Below are positions 25,147 to 33,652 of a stretch of 37,332 bases of DNA, one piece after another (the first letter of the stretch is position 1; each line of letters opens with the position of its first letter). The position numbers and the translations under genes are program-made. A model generated the notes under the pieces. That model was not told where the DNA came from, searched no databases, and saw nothing but the letters and a program-made list of their open reading frames with translations. The stretch lies in assembly GCA_902788605.1 (NCBI GenBank), contig CADAKX010000042.1, forward strand, positions 1 to 37,332, in the 5' to 3' direction. Source of the stretch: an uncultured Prevotellaceae bacterium. GTDB lineage: Bacteria > Bacteroidota > Bacteroidia > Bacteroidales > Bacteroidaceae.

Positions 25147-25681
25147 ACCAGCACCGCAGTTGCGCTTGTCGGCCTCCTTCTCGGCAATGATGAAGTCGAT
25201 ACCGGTTGTGACGCACGTGCTTCATCTCCTCGGTGTAAGCGTCGAACACACCGTCGTTGTGAGTCTTGCAATATTTGGTGAAGATCTCGTGCAACTTCTC
25301 TGAGGGCTGGTAGCCATAGTTTGTGCAGGCCTGCTCAGCCATCTTGATGCCGCCGAAGGGCATGAAAGCACGCTTCAGGGGTTTGTCGGTCTGCAGACCA
25401 ACCACCTTCTCGAGATCCTTCTTGCTTTCATCGATGTAGGCTGGGCCATAAGCAGTCATACTCGAGACGATCTCTGTCTCCATGTCGAGCACACCACCCT
25501 TGGCACGCTCTTCCTTCTGCAACTCCTGCAGACGACCCCACAGGATGTTTGTGGCATCGGTAGGCTCGGCCAAGAAAGACTCGTCGCCTTCGTAAGCCGT
25601 GTAGTTGTTCTGAATAAAGTCTCTGAGATTGACCTCCTCGGTCCACTTGGTTCCTTTAAAACCACGCCATTCTTTACGCAT
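25115..25681 (-). CDS. pflB: Pyruvate formate-lyase, N-terminal fragment of a frame-broken gene
   Basis: Start of pyruvate formate-lyase ([20 protein letters not shown]); residues 1-159 match the family up to [14 protein letters not shown]. The following 29 residues are out of frame. E. coli PflB has about 26 residues between the RH of this block and GID (an [20 protein letters not shown]-type segment), which are absent here. Only four bases remain at the junction near 25204-25208, implying a gap of about 74 nt. With the gap filled, the protein would be about 750 residues, near normal. In E. coli the missing segment is highly conserved, so the gene as written should be inactive. Confidence 0.85.
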   Translation of the reverse strand: MRKEWRGFKGTKWTEEVNLRDFIQNNYTAYEGDESFLAEPTDATNILWGRLQELQKEERAKGGVLDMETEIVSSMTAYGPAYIDESKKDLEKVVGLQTDKPLKRAFMPFGGIKMAEQACTNYGYQPSEKLHEIFTKYCKTHNDGVFDAYTEEMKHVRHNRYRLHHCREGGRQAQLRCWCDERRRYPSA

Positions 25682-25731
25682 AAAAATGATGTTTTATTAC
25701 TTGAAAAAAATACCTATTTGAAATTTGGCTG

Positions 25732-25763
25732 CAAAGGTACTACTTTTTTGCCACATACGCAAC
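25732..25763 (-). promoter_or_regulatory. Promoter for pflB-pflA
   Basis: On the minus strand GTTG (25760-25763), 20 nt, TACCTTTG (25732-25739), 50 nt upstream of the pflB start. The -33 element differs by one base from TTTG. Confidence 0.55.
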
Positions 25764-25867
25764 TTTTTTGTGCATCAATCTTAGTATTTTTTGAATTTGT
25801 GACATATTGTAAATCTGTGAATTAAGTAATATTTGATAGGACAAAAATGACATGTGGTAGCAACTTC

Positions 25868-25898
25868 TTTGCTAAAAGAAATTTTTTTTCTAACTTTG
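25868..25898 (+). promoter_or_regulatory. Bacteroidota promoter for the GH97-GH98 operon
   Basis: TTTG (25868-25871), 19-nt spacer, TAACTTTG (25891-25898), 28 nt upstream of the GH97 start. It matches the consensus. Confidence 0.75.
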
Positions 25899-25926
25899 CA
25901 CACAAAATGTAAGCAAAATAAGGAAA

Positions 25927-27774
25927 ATGATGACAAAAAAGATTTTATTCGTCCTGTTGACATTGGTCTCCGTATCCGTGTCTGCGCAGCAAAAAAAACA
26001 GTCCGTTAAGATGGTTTCGCCCAACGGACACCTGAGTGCCGTCGTCCAGCAAGAGGGTCTGACCCTCAGCCGTGATGGTCGCGTGGCGCTTCAGATGTCG
26101 AAGATTGGTGTGGAGGGAACTACCAGTTCGCCCGTCTTTGCCTTTGAGAAGAAGGTGCGTGCCGACTACCAGATGCTTTCTGGCAAGCGCAGCCATTGTG
26201 TCAACGACGCCAATGAGTATCGTTGGACTATGTCCGACGGACAGACGATGGTGTTGCGCCTATATAATGATGGTGTGGCTTACCGTTATGAGTTCACCAA
26301 CCTTACGGGTGAGCTTCCCCGTGAGCAGAGCACCTATCATGTTGCCGAGGGTACGCGCCGCTGGTTTATGCAGTGGGGCGACGGTGCCGAGGGTTTTTAT
26401 CCCCTGACCACCTCTTATAAGACAAAGCCCGGCCAGTCGTTCAGTGGTGTGTGGAAGTCGGGCGAGGGCTGGAACACCCGTTGGAGTTTTCCTGCTTTGA
26501 TGCAGTCGGCCGACGATGTGTTCGTGCTGCTTTCCGAGGCTAACATCGAGCGCCAGCAGAGTGCTTCATGCCTCTATAACGACAAGGCTGGCGAGGACTA
26601 TCGCGTGGTGGCCGACCAGAACGAGTCCAAGGTCACTGGCAAGTGGCACACCCCTTGGCGTGTGGCTATCATTGGCAGCCTGGCCGACGTGGTGGAGTCA
26701 ACCCTCATCACCGATGTCAGCGAGCCCAATCAGTTGGCCGATGTCAGTTGGATTCATCCGGGCGTGGTGTCATGGGTTTACTGGGCCTACAACCACGGTT
26801 CTAACGACTTTAACATCATCAAGAAATACGTTGACTTGGCTGTTGCCCTGAAGTTGCCCTATGTGCTCATTGATGCCGAGTGGGATACGATGAAGGACGG
26901 CAAGACCATAGAGGATGCCGTGAAGTATGCCAACGACAACGGCGTGAAGCCCATGATTTGGTACAACTCGTCGGTGGGTTGGATCGATGGTGCTCCCACA
27001 CCCAAGTTCCGCCTGAACAAGGCCGAAGACCGCGAGAAAGAGTTCGCTTGGTGCGAGAAGATTGGCGTGGCCGGTGTGAAGATCGACTTCTTCAGCGGAG
27101 AGAACCTGAAGAACATGGACTTCTGTCTCGACCTGATGGAGAGCGCCGCCCGCCATCACCTGCTGGTCAACTTCCACGGTGCCACCGTGCCTCGTGGCTG
27201 GCAGCGCACCTATCCCAACCTCCTCTCTACCGAGGGCGTCTATGGTGCCGAGTGGTATAATAATGTAGGCACGTTCACGACGAAGGCAGCCAGTCACAAT
27301 GCCACGTTGCCCTTCACCCGCAACGTCATTGGTCCGATGGACTACACCCCCTGTGCTTTCTCAGATTCTCAGCATCCCCATATCACCAGTCATGCCCACG
27401 AGCTGGCGCTGACCGTCCTCTTCGAGAGTGGTCTGCAGCACTTGGCCGACCGTCCTGAGAGTTTCCTGGCTCAGCCCAAGGAAGTTCAGCAGTTCCTGGG
27501 TCAGTTGCCCGCTGCCTGGGATGAGACCCGCTTTGTGTCAGGTTATCCTGGTGAGAGTGTTGTGTTGGCACGTCGCAGTGGCACTACCTGGTATGTGGCT
27601 GGTATCAACGGCACCGACGAGGCCAAGACCTTGCAGCTGCCTATGAGCTTTGTGAAGGGCAAGACTATCACCCTTTTTGCTGATGGCGAGCCCTGGAACG
27701 TGACAACCCTGAAGAAGAAGCCAGCCTCGCTTGAGTGCATAGCCCGTGGCGGTTTCGTTATGATTATCAAGTAA
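25927..27774 (+). CDS. GH97 retaining alpha-galactosidase-type enzyme
   Basis: 615-residue secreted GH97 enzyme. Signal peptide to about residue 20; a start at the adjacent ATG 25930 is equally possible. The N-terminal beta-sandwich (about 25-265) includes RLYNDGVAYRYEF. The catalytic barrel (about 275-535) has WYNSSVGW and Asp387 in GVKIDFFSG, the position of the nucleophile in retaining GH97 alpha-galactosidases. Inverting SusB-type alpha-glucosidases lack it. Glu436 in LLSTEGVYG is a candidate acid/base. A C-terminal beta-domain ends GGFVMIIK. It is 28 nt upstream of the GH98 gene in one operon. It may remove terminal galactose from branched xylan before GH98 acts; this pairing is inference. 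Confidence 0.88.
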   Translation: MMTKKILFVLLTLVSVSVSAQQKKQSVKMVSPNGHLSAVVQQEGLTLSRDGRVALQMSKIGVEGTTSSPVFAFEKKVRADYQMLSGKRSHCVNDANEYRWTMSDGQTMVLRLYNDGVAYRYEFTNLTGELPREQSTYHVAEGTRRWFMQWGDGAEGFYPLTTSYKTKPGQSFSGVWKSGEGWNTRWSFPALMQSADDVFVLLSEANIERQQSASCLYNDKAGEDYRVVADQNESKVTGKWHTPWRVAIIGSLADVVESTLITDVSEPNQLADVSWIHPGVVSWVYWAYNHGSNDFNIIKKYVDLAVALKLPYVLIDAEWDTMKDGKTIEDAVKYANDNGVKPMIWYNSSVGWIDGAPTPKFRLNKAEDREKEFAWCEKIGVAGVKIDFFSGENLKNMDFCLDLMESAARHHLLVNFHGATVPRGWQRTYPNLLSTEGVYGAEWYNNVGTFTTKAASHNATLPFTRNVIGPMDYTPCAFSDSQHPHITSHAHELALTVLFESGLQHLADRPESFLAQPKEVQQFLGQLPAAWDETRFVSGYPGESVVLARRSGTTWYVAGINGTDEAKTLQLPMSFVKGKTITLFADGEPWNVTTLKKKPASLECIARGGFVMIIK

Positions 27775-27802
27775 TTAGAACATAGTAACCAATCACTAAA
27801 AA

Positions 27803-30800
27803 ATGAAAAACTTTCAGTTAAGACATCTGCTTCTGGCGCTGTTGTTCTTCGTGACAGCCCAGTCGCTGACGGCCCAGCAGCGCCGTCCCATCGACTCCCA
27901 GCATCCCCTGTGGATGGTGCATATCGATGTGTGGAATAGTGCAGACCCCCAGAAGATCATCGATTTGATTCCCGATGACATCAAGCCCTATGTCTGTATG
28001 AACCTCTCGCTGTCGTGTCAGTTTGATACCAAGACAGGCATGTATCGCATGCCCCGTAATGCCGTTCGCACCTACAAGTCATGGGCCACGGTGTGCCAGC
28101 AAAACAACATGTGGTTCTGCTGCCAGCCCGCTTCGGGTGGTCATACCCACATCCAGGACAACGACCTCGAGACCTTTGAGTATTTCTTTAAGACCTTCCC
28201 CAACTTCCTCGGATGGAACTATGCCGAGCAGTTCTGGGCTTTCGGTGACGCTGGCGACCTGAGTTCTATGACCAAGTCCAGCCGTTGGAACCTGTTTGCC
28301 AACCTCGTGGAGATGTCACATAAGTATGGTGGCTTCCTGACTGTCAGCTGGTGTGGTGGTATCTATCACTTCGACACCGACCCCCTGGCAGAGTTGAAGA
28401 CCGACAAGAACTTCCTCGCAGCTTGTAAGAAGTACCCCGAGTCTATGCTGTTCCTTTATAAGTACACCCACTGCAGCAGCTTCTATAACAACGAGAGCGT
28501 GTGCTTCGGTCCCTTTATCTCTGGTCTGACCAAGAACTATGGCGTGCGCTATGATAACTGTGGCTATAATGACATGCTGACCAAGGTGCTGGGCGAGAAA
28601 CACGGTAAGAAGTATCCTGGCTCTGCCGGTATTGGCACCGTGATGGAGCAGACCTGTGTCAACGGTGGTGCCGTATGGGATGGTCCTGAGCTTATCTGGA
28701 CAGAGGACTTCCAGAACCTCAGCGACTCTAACGTGGATGGCTACACCCGCCGCAACTGGGGCCTGTTCCCCAACTTCAAGGGCATCTGGCTCGACATGTG
28801 GCGCGAGATTATCAAGGGCAACATGTATATCCCCACTCGTGAGGAGGTGGTGGCCAAGACCAAGGCCGTGCTTATCCACGATGCCACCGACGATTTCAAG
28901 GTGCCCGACGCTCTCTATACAGGCCTTTATGAGGTGAAAGATCCTGGTAATAAAGGCGATGGCCGCTGGGAGAACAACGGCTGGTATCTCAAGTCATCAG
29001 GTCGCTATGGCGCCATACCCATGGTGGCAGGCCTCTACGACAGCATTGCCAAGACCATTCCCGTGCAGGTGAAGAAGTCAGGCTACTCTTCTCGCTGGGG
29101 TACCCAGACCAAGAAGGTCAACGAGTTTAACAGCCTCTATCCCGAGGTCTCTACTGGCGACCTTTATGTGAACCGTTACCACAACCGTCTGGTGACCTAC
29201 ACCCCATATACCTATCTTAATCAAAAGAAGACCGCCGAGGCCAGCATCCCCTTGCAGTATAACACCTGCGACACCCTGAAGTTGCTCTATGGCAAGTTGT
29301 CCAGTGGCTATATCCAGGAGTATGCCGACCACATTGATTTCTATCTGAACAACTATCGCAGCGACTCTACTACCCAGCAGACCGACCAAATCTGCATCGT
29401 AGGCGCTACAGAGAAACCTACCTATACGCTGACCAAGCACACCACAGGCGCTACTGGCCATAATGCTTCGGCCACGGAGACCTATGACGAGGCAACCCAT
29501 CTCTACACCCTGAAGGTGAAGCACATGGGACCTGTCGATGTCTCTATTGCCTGCGCTGGCACTCAGGACCGCTCTGGCGTGGAGGAAGCTCCAATCCTGC
29601 CTCAGCCCCTGGAGACCCCCAAGCAGCCCGAGGCCTATCATGGTCCGGTTATTATCGAGGCCGAGAATATGGACTATAAGTACGTCAACGTCAGCCTGAC
29701 CCATTCAGGTTGGTGGGCCCAGGACTACAAGGATTTCGCCGGCATGGGTTATGTTGAGACCCAGACCAACACCAGCGCCGCTCTGCGTCATCAGCTGAAG
29801 CTGGCCGAGGGAGGCGAGTATAACATCCTTGTCCGCTACTGTAACAGCAGTAAGGCCGGCAACATGAAGGCCACCGTCAATGGCTCGAGCAAGACCGTGG
29901 CTTTCGAGAAGGTTGGCAAGAACGACTGGCGCGAGGCCGTTATCCCCGCCACTTTGAAGGCTGGTAGCAACAACTTTATCCTCCAGAATACGGGTGGCAT
30001 CAAGATGATCATCGATCAGATTATCTATATGCCCGCAGAGACACCCAAGGAGAAGTTCAAGGTCACCATTCGCAAGGCTGACTTCGGTTCGATTGTTGCC
30101 GATGTCGATTCTGCTCAGGCAGGTCAGGAGGTGCATCTCACCATCTCTGCTGACGAAGGTTACGGCATCAAACAACTTCGTGTGGTTAACTCCGTATTCT
30201 TTACACAAGGTAAGACCATTCCTGTGGCCGAGGGCGCCACGGAAGTGTCTTTTATTATGCCAGATGAGAACGTGACCATCCAGCCCATCTTCGCCGATCT
30301 GTGTGCTGTCTATAATCTTGACTTCACGAATGTGTCTGCAGGCGAACTGCCCGAGGGCTGGCGCACCACCGATGGTAGCGATGTTCGCAACTATCCCACC
30401 TCGAATGGTAGCGGTCCCCGCACGTTCAGTGGACTGCAGGGCTACCAGGGCAAGGCCCTCTACTGGCGCACCACCAGTGCCGAGTACGGTCGCTTGAGCA
30501 ACTATAAGCTCACGCTGGAGCCCGGAAATTATGTGCTCGTCTTCGCCACAGCCGCATGGAAGGGTTCACCCACCTATCAGGCCAAGATCCTTAAGAGCAC
30601 CGGTGGTTCAGTTGCTTCTTCGTCAACGATCACGGCCACACCCAACCTGAATGGCAATGCCGCAGGCGATATCTCGTCGGCCGAGCGTAATACCCTCTCC
30701 TTTGAAATCACCACCAGGGGCGACTATATCATCCAGTTCAAGGAGATGGGTAGCGGTATGCAGGAATTCCTTCTGGCCGAGTGTCGTTTGCGCGACCTCA

Positions 30801-30952
30801 ATATCCTGACCGGCATCAGCACCCACTACGACAAGAGCCGTATGCCCGAGGGCATCTATAGCCCCTCAGGCTCACGTCGTCAAGTGTTGCAGCCGGGTCT
30901 GAATATCGTTGTCCGTCCCGATGGAACCGTGCGCAAGGTCATGGTTAAATAG
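27803..30952 (+). CDS. GH98 endo-glycosidase (probable glucuronoarabinoxylan xylanase) with CBM35-like and C-terminal modules
   Basis: 1049-residue secreted enzyme. Signal peptide to about residue 24. The GH98 barrel (about 28-360) starts PLWMVHIDVWNSADPQKIID and shows QPASGGHTH, Glu142 in YAEQFWAFGD (candidate acid), Asp251 in VRYDNCGY, and DGPELIWTED (candidate base). The GH98 C-terminal beta-region follows (about 365-585), then a CBM6/35-like domain (about 614-744, VIIEAENMDYKYV), a short repeat-type domain (751-830, ISADEGYGIK) and a beta-module (838-996) resembling one in the CE1 esterase at 851-2617. The end GIYSPSGSRR...VRKVMVK is a divergent sorting tail. Some GH98 enzymes cut blood-group glycans; Bacteroides members cut decorated xylan, which suits this context. 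The substrate is inferred. Confidence 0.87.
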   Translation: MKNFQLRHLLLALLFFVTAQSLTAQQRRPIDSQHPLWMVHIDVWNSADPQKIIDLIPDDIKPYVCMNLSLSCQFDTKTGMYRMPRNAVRTYKSWATVCQQNNMWFCCQPASGGHTHIQDNDLETFEYFFKTFPNFLGWNYAEQFWAFGDAGDLSSMTKSSRWNLFANLVEMSHKYGGFLTVSWCGGIYHFDTDPLAELKTDKNFLAACKKYPESMLFLYKYTHCSSFYNNESVCFGPFISGLTKNYGVRYDNCGYNDMLTKVLGEKHGKKYPGSAGIGTVMEQTCVNGGAVWDGPELIWTEDFQNLSDSNVDGYTRRNWGLFPNFKGIWLDMWREIIKGNMYIPTREEVVAKTKAVLIHDATDDFKVPDALYTGLYEVKDPGNKGDGRWENNGWYLKSSGRYGAIPMVAGLYDSIAKTIPVQVKKSGYSSRWGTQTKKVNEFNSLYPEVSTGDLYVNRYHNRLVTYTPYTYLNQKKTAEASIPLQYNTCDTLKLLYGKLSSGYIQEYADHIDFYLNNYRSDSTTQQTDQICIVGATEKPTYTLTKHTTGATGHNASATETYDEATHLYTLKVKHMGPVDVSIACAGTQDRSGVEEAPILPQPLETPKQPEAYHGPVIIEAENMDYKYVNVSLTHSGWWAQDYKDFAGMGYVETQTNTSAALRHQLKLAEGGEYNILVRYCNSSKAGNMKATVNGSSKTVAFEKVGKNDWREAVIPATLKAGSNNFILQNTGGIKMIIDQIIYMPAETPKEKFKVTIRKADFGSIVADVDSAQAGQEVHLTISADEGYGIKQLRVVNSVFFTQGKTIPVAEGATEVSFIMPDENVTIQPIFADLCAVYNLDFTNVSAGELPEGWRTTDGSDVRNYPTSNGSGPRTFSGLQGYQGKALYWRTTSAEYGRLSNYKLTLEPGNYVLVFATAAWKGSPTYQAKILKSTGGSVASSSTITATPNLNGNAAGDISSAERNTLSFEITTRGDYIIQFKEMGSGMQEFLLAECRLRDLNILTGISTHYDKSRMPEGIYSPSGSRRQVLQPGLNIVVRPDGTVRKVMVK

Positions 30953-30978
30953 GCAAGAATAGAATCATATCAAAATGG

Positions 30979-31010
30979 GAAGAGAGACGCTTAAGAGGTG
31001 TCTCTTTTCT
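30979..31010 (+). terminator. Terminator after GH98
   Basis: Imperfect hairpin with core AGAGAC / GTCTCT, extended by A-T and G-T pairs, followed by TTTTCTTATTT. It lies 27 nt after the GH98 stop. Confidence 0.7.
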
Positions 31011-31071
31011 TATTTAGGTTAAATTAGGTTAATTTTCAAATCATTAAGGCGTGTAGTGTCTGATTTCTTTG

Positions 31072-31079
31072 TATATTTG
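31072..31079 (+). promoter_or_regulatory. TAnnTTTG -7 box for the second sensor cluster
   Basis: TATATTTG, 37 nt upstream of the ATG at 31117. No TTTG at the expected -33 position. Confidence 0.45.
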
Positions 31080-31116
31080 CATATTAGATTAGACGAAAGA
31101 CTAAAAATGTGTAACC

Positions 31117-32127
31117 ATGAAAAGTGAGACAAATAGAAGAACCGTAAAATCGAGCTTGCCCATCCTGTTGACAGTGGCAATCGTCATGATGATAATGATC
31201 ATGGCAGCTTTTCTCGTGTGTCGCCACTTGATGAAGGCCGAGAATCATGCACGCTATGTGGGCATGGTGAACTATGCTTCAGAGAAAATTGCTAAGACCG
31301 TCCGTGGCATGGAGATGAACGCCATGAACGAGTTTGACGAGGTAGAGAAGCATCTCGATACCCCCGAGTCTGTTATTGCTGCCCTTAAGAGCAAGACCAG
31401 TCTGAACCCCGATGTTCGCGGCTATTTCGCCGCCTTCGAGCCCCACTATTTCGAGGAGAAGGGCCAGTGGTTCGAGCCCTACGTTCACCATGTGGACAGC
31501 AGCGAGTTTGAGGTGCGCCAGGTAGGCTCTGCCCATCACAACTACCACCGTTCCGGATGGTATATCCGTGCCAAGAAGTCGAACGATAGTTTCTGGTCAG
31601 CCCCCTACTACTATTACGATGGCACCAACATCAGTGGCCACTACACCACATTTGTCAAGCCCGTCTATGATGCCGAGGGCCGTCTGGCCTGCGTCTGCGG
31701 TGCCGATATGACCTTCGAGTGGCTGGGCAAGGAGCTCCGTCGCATCGACAACGCCATGAACAACGACGAACTGATAAACAAGTATATTGCTAGCGATGCC
31801 AATTTCTATACGGTGGTCATCAACAACGATGGCAGTTGCATTGCCCATCCCGAGGGCAAGACCTTGGTTGTCGACGAGGAGTTTGTGAAGCGCGACCTCG
31901 CCCAGAAGCGTAGCGGCATGGCCAAGATAGATATTGACGACGAATCTGCGATTATCTATTATGCCCCCATCGAGCATGTCGACTGGTCGCTGGCCTTGAT
32001 TGTGACCGACGAGGGTACCCAGGGCTGGCTCTCCCTCCTGGGCATTGGTCTTCTCTTGGTGGCCTTTGCCGGTTTTGTGGTGATATGGTTTGTTTGCAGA
32101 CGAATGAAGAGAAATGAAGCTATCTAG
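31117..32127 (+). CDS. Cache-domain membrane protein without cytoplasmic signalling domain
   Basis: 336-residue inner-membrane protein. TM1 about 13-35 and TM2 about 304-327 flank a periplasmic double-Cache domain (SLNPDVRGYFAAFEPHY; SGWYIRAKKSNDSFWSAPYYYYDG; NDGSCIAHPEG). Only nine residues (CRRMKRNEAI end) follow TM2, so there is no HAMP, kinase or phosphatase part. The stop overlaps the next gene by 14 nt. It is related in sequence to the Cache regions of the next two genes. A likely role is a sensing or modulating subunit for the downstream kinase, inferred only from gene order and shared fold. It could be a truncated relative kept as a ligand-binding decoy. No counterpart exists in the 19352-22715 unit. 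Confidence 0.85.
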   Translation: MKSETNRRTVKSSLPILLTVAIVMMIMIMAAFLVCRHLMKAENHARYVGMVNYASEKIAKTVRGMEMNAMNEFDEVEKHLDTPESVIAALKSKTSLNPDVRGYFAAFEPHYFEEKGQWFEPYVHHVDSSEFEVRQVGSAHHNYHRSGWYIRAKKSNDSFWSAPYYYYDGTNISGHYTTFVKPVYDAEGRLACVCGADMTFEWLGKELRRIDNAMNNDELINKYIASDANFYTVVINNDGSCIAHPEGKTLVVDEEFVKRDLAQKRSGMAKIDIDDESAIIYYAPIEHVDWSLALIVTDEGTQGWLSLLGIGLLLVAFAGFVVIWFVCRRMKRNEAI

Positions 32128-33652
32128 GATTGTTATCCCCCACACCTCGCTTCGACTCAACGTCCTGGTGGTCTGCGAGACGGTGCTGCTGCTGTTTCTG
32201 TCGCTGGCAGTGCTGCTCTATTTCTCGCGCCAGGCCTTGAAGGATGAGGCCTTCCGTGATGCCGAAGAGATGCTCAACGGCACGGTGCAACATGTGGATA
32301 ATATCCTGCTGAGCGTTGAGCAGACGGGCTATAATATCTGTGAAGACCTGCAGCATCATCTTGGCGACACCGCCCGCATGACCATCTATTGTCGCGAGGC
32401 TGTGGAGAACAATCCTTATATCAGTGGTTGTGCCGTGGCCTTCAGGCCTCATTATATTGAGGGTCGCGACACGTTTATGACCTATGTGCGCAGGAATGCT
32501 TCGGGTCAGAACAGGGATGCCCTGATCACCTCCGACCATTTTGGCAACCGCCCCTATACCGAGCAGGTGTGGTATACTGCCCCTATGTCCAGTGGCCGTG
32601 CCTCCTGGACCGACCCGTTGTCTGATGTGGAGGGCGAGGGTGTTACCTTGTCGCTCAGTCTGCCCATCTACCTCCGTGCCGAGAAGGACCCCGTGGGTGT
32701 AATCTCTTTCGATGTCCCTGTGGCAGCCATCTCCGAAATTATCCTTGAATCCAAGCCTTTCCGCCATAGCTATAGCGTGATGCTGGGTCGTGATGGCACG
32801 TTTATCGTTCATCCCAAAATCCACCGTTTTATCAAAGAGACCCTGTCGGTGAAGGACGATAAGTCTAAGAACGACGAGAGCCTGCGCCACATCATCAAGG
32901 CGATGATGGCAGGCGAGTCGGGCCACACCACCTTCCGTCAGAACGACAAAGACTGGCTGGTGTTCTATAAGCCCTTCTTGCGCGACAGTGCCTTTGGCTT
33001 GCCCATCGACAATATGGGGTGGAGCACTGGCATGGTGTATCTCGAAGACGATGTGGTTGGCAATCACGAGTTGCTCTCTTATCTCGTCTTGGCCATCACC
33101 GTGGCAGGTGTGCTGGTGTTCTTTGTATTGTGCCGCCTGCTCATTCGCCAGCAGATGAAGCCCTTGCGCTTGCTGACCCGTTCGGCGCGTCGTGTGGCCG
33201 AAGGGCATTACGATGAGATTGTGCCCAATGCTGAGTCGTCCAACGAGATAGGTCAGTTGCAAAACCGTTTCCAGCAGATGCAGCGCTCGCTGGTGGGCAA
33301 GTCGGCCGAGTTGGAAAAGGTGACCCGCATGCTCACCCTGCATGGCGAGGAATTGCGCCGTGCCTATGGCAATGCCCAGGGCTCCGACCGCATGAAGACT
33401 ACCTTCCTCCATTACATGACGACCCAGATGACCGTACCCTCCGACCTCATTGAGCGCAGTGTGACCAAACTCTGCAACAACTATAACACCATCCGTCCCG
33501 ACGAGGCCGACTACGAGGTGAGTGTCATCAAGAAGCAGTGTGCCATTGTCGTCGACCTGCTGGACCACATGATTGAGGCGCTGAAGAACGAGACCGTCGA
33601 GCAGGTAGAACCCTTGAACGAAAGAAAGGAGGACAGCCATGAGTGTATTTAG
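32114..33652 (+). CDS. Cache-HAMP membrane sensor with degenerate kinase end (pseudokinase partner)
   Basis: 512-residue counterpart of the protein at 19352. TM1 about 17-37; double-Cache domain (DHFGNRPYTEQVWYTAPMSS, ASWTDPLSD, FIVHPK); TM2 about 322-342; HAMP about 345-398 (RVAEGHYDEIVP, EIGQLQNRFQQMQ). The helical end carries TFLHYMTTQMTVPSDLI where true kinases have the H-box. The acceptor position is Thr437, while a His (433) four residues earlier is shared with the 19352 protein. No ATPase domain: the protein ends about 75 residues later. It overlaps the gene before and the gene after by 14 nt each. It shares DxFGxxPYTEQxWY with the 19352 protein, so the two look orthologous by position. 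Function as a non-catalytic dimer partner is inferred. Confidence 0.87.
   Translation: MKLSRIVIPHTSLRLNVLVVCETVLLLFLSLAVLLYFSRQALKDEAFRDAEEMLNGTVQHVDNILLSVEQTGYNICEDLQHHLGDTARMTIYCREAVENNPYISGCAVAFRPHYIEGRDTFMTYVRRNASGQNRDALITSDHFGNRPYTEQVWYTAPMSSGRASWTDPLSDVEGEGVTLSLSLPIYLRAEKDPVGVISFDVPVAAISEIILESKPFRHSYSVMLGRDGTFIVHPKIHRFIKETLSVKDDKSKNDESLRHIIKAMMAGESGHTTFRQNDKDWLVFYKPFLRDSAFGLPIDNMGWSTGMVYLEDDVVGNHELLSYLVLAITVAGVLVFFVLCRLLIRQQMKPLRLLTRSARRVAEGHYDEIVPNAESSNEIGQLQNRFQQMQRSLVGKSAELEKVTRMLTLHGEELRRAYGNAQGSDRMKTTFLHYMTTQMTVPSDLIERSVTKLCNNYNTIRPDEADYEVSVIKKQCAIVVDLLDHMIEALKNETVEQVEPLNERKEDSHECI
33625..33632 (+). promoter_or_regulatory. Strong Shine-Dalgarno for the downstream kinase
   Basis: AAAGGAGG, 6 nt before the ATG at 33639, inside the end of the upstream gene. 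Bacteroidota genes usually lack such motifs, so it supports this start and suggests independent re-initiation. Confidence 0.7.

Noticed and set aside
25115-25210. Programmed frameshift in pflB
   Set aside because: No slippery heptamer is evident, and about 26 conserved residues are absent, which a frameshift alone cannot restore.
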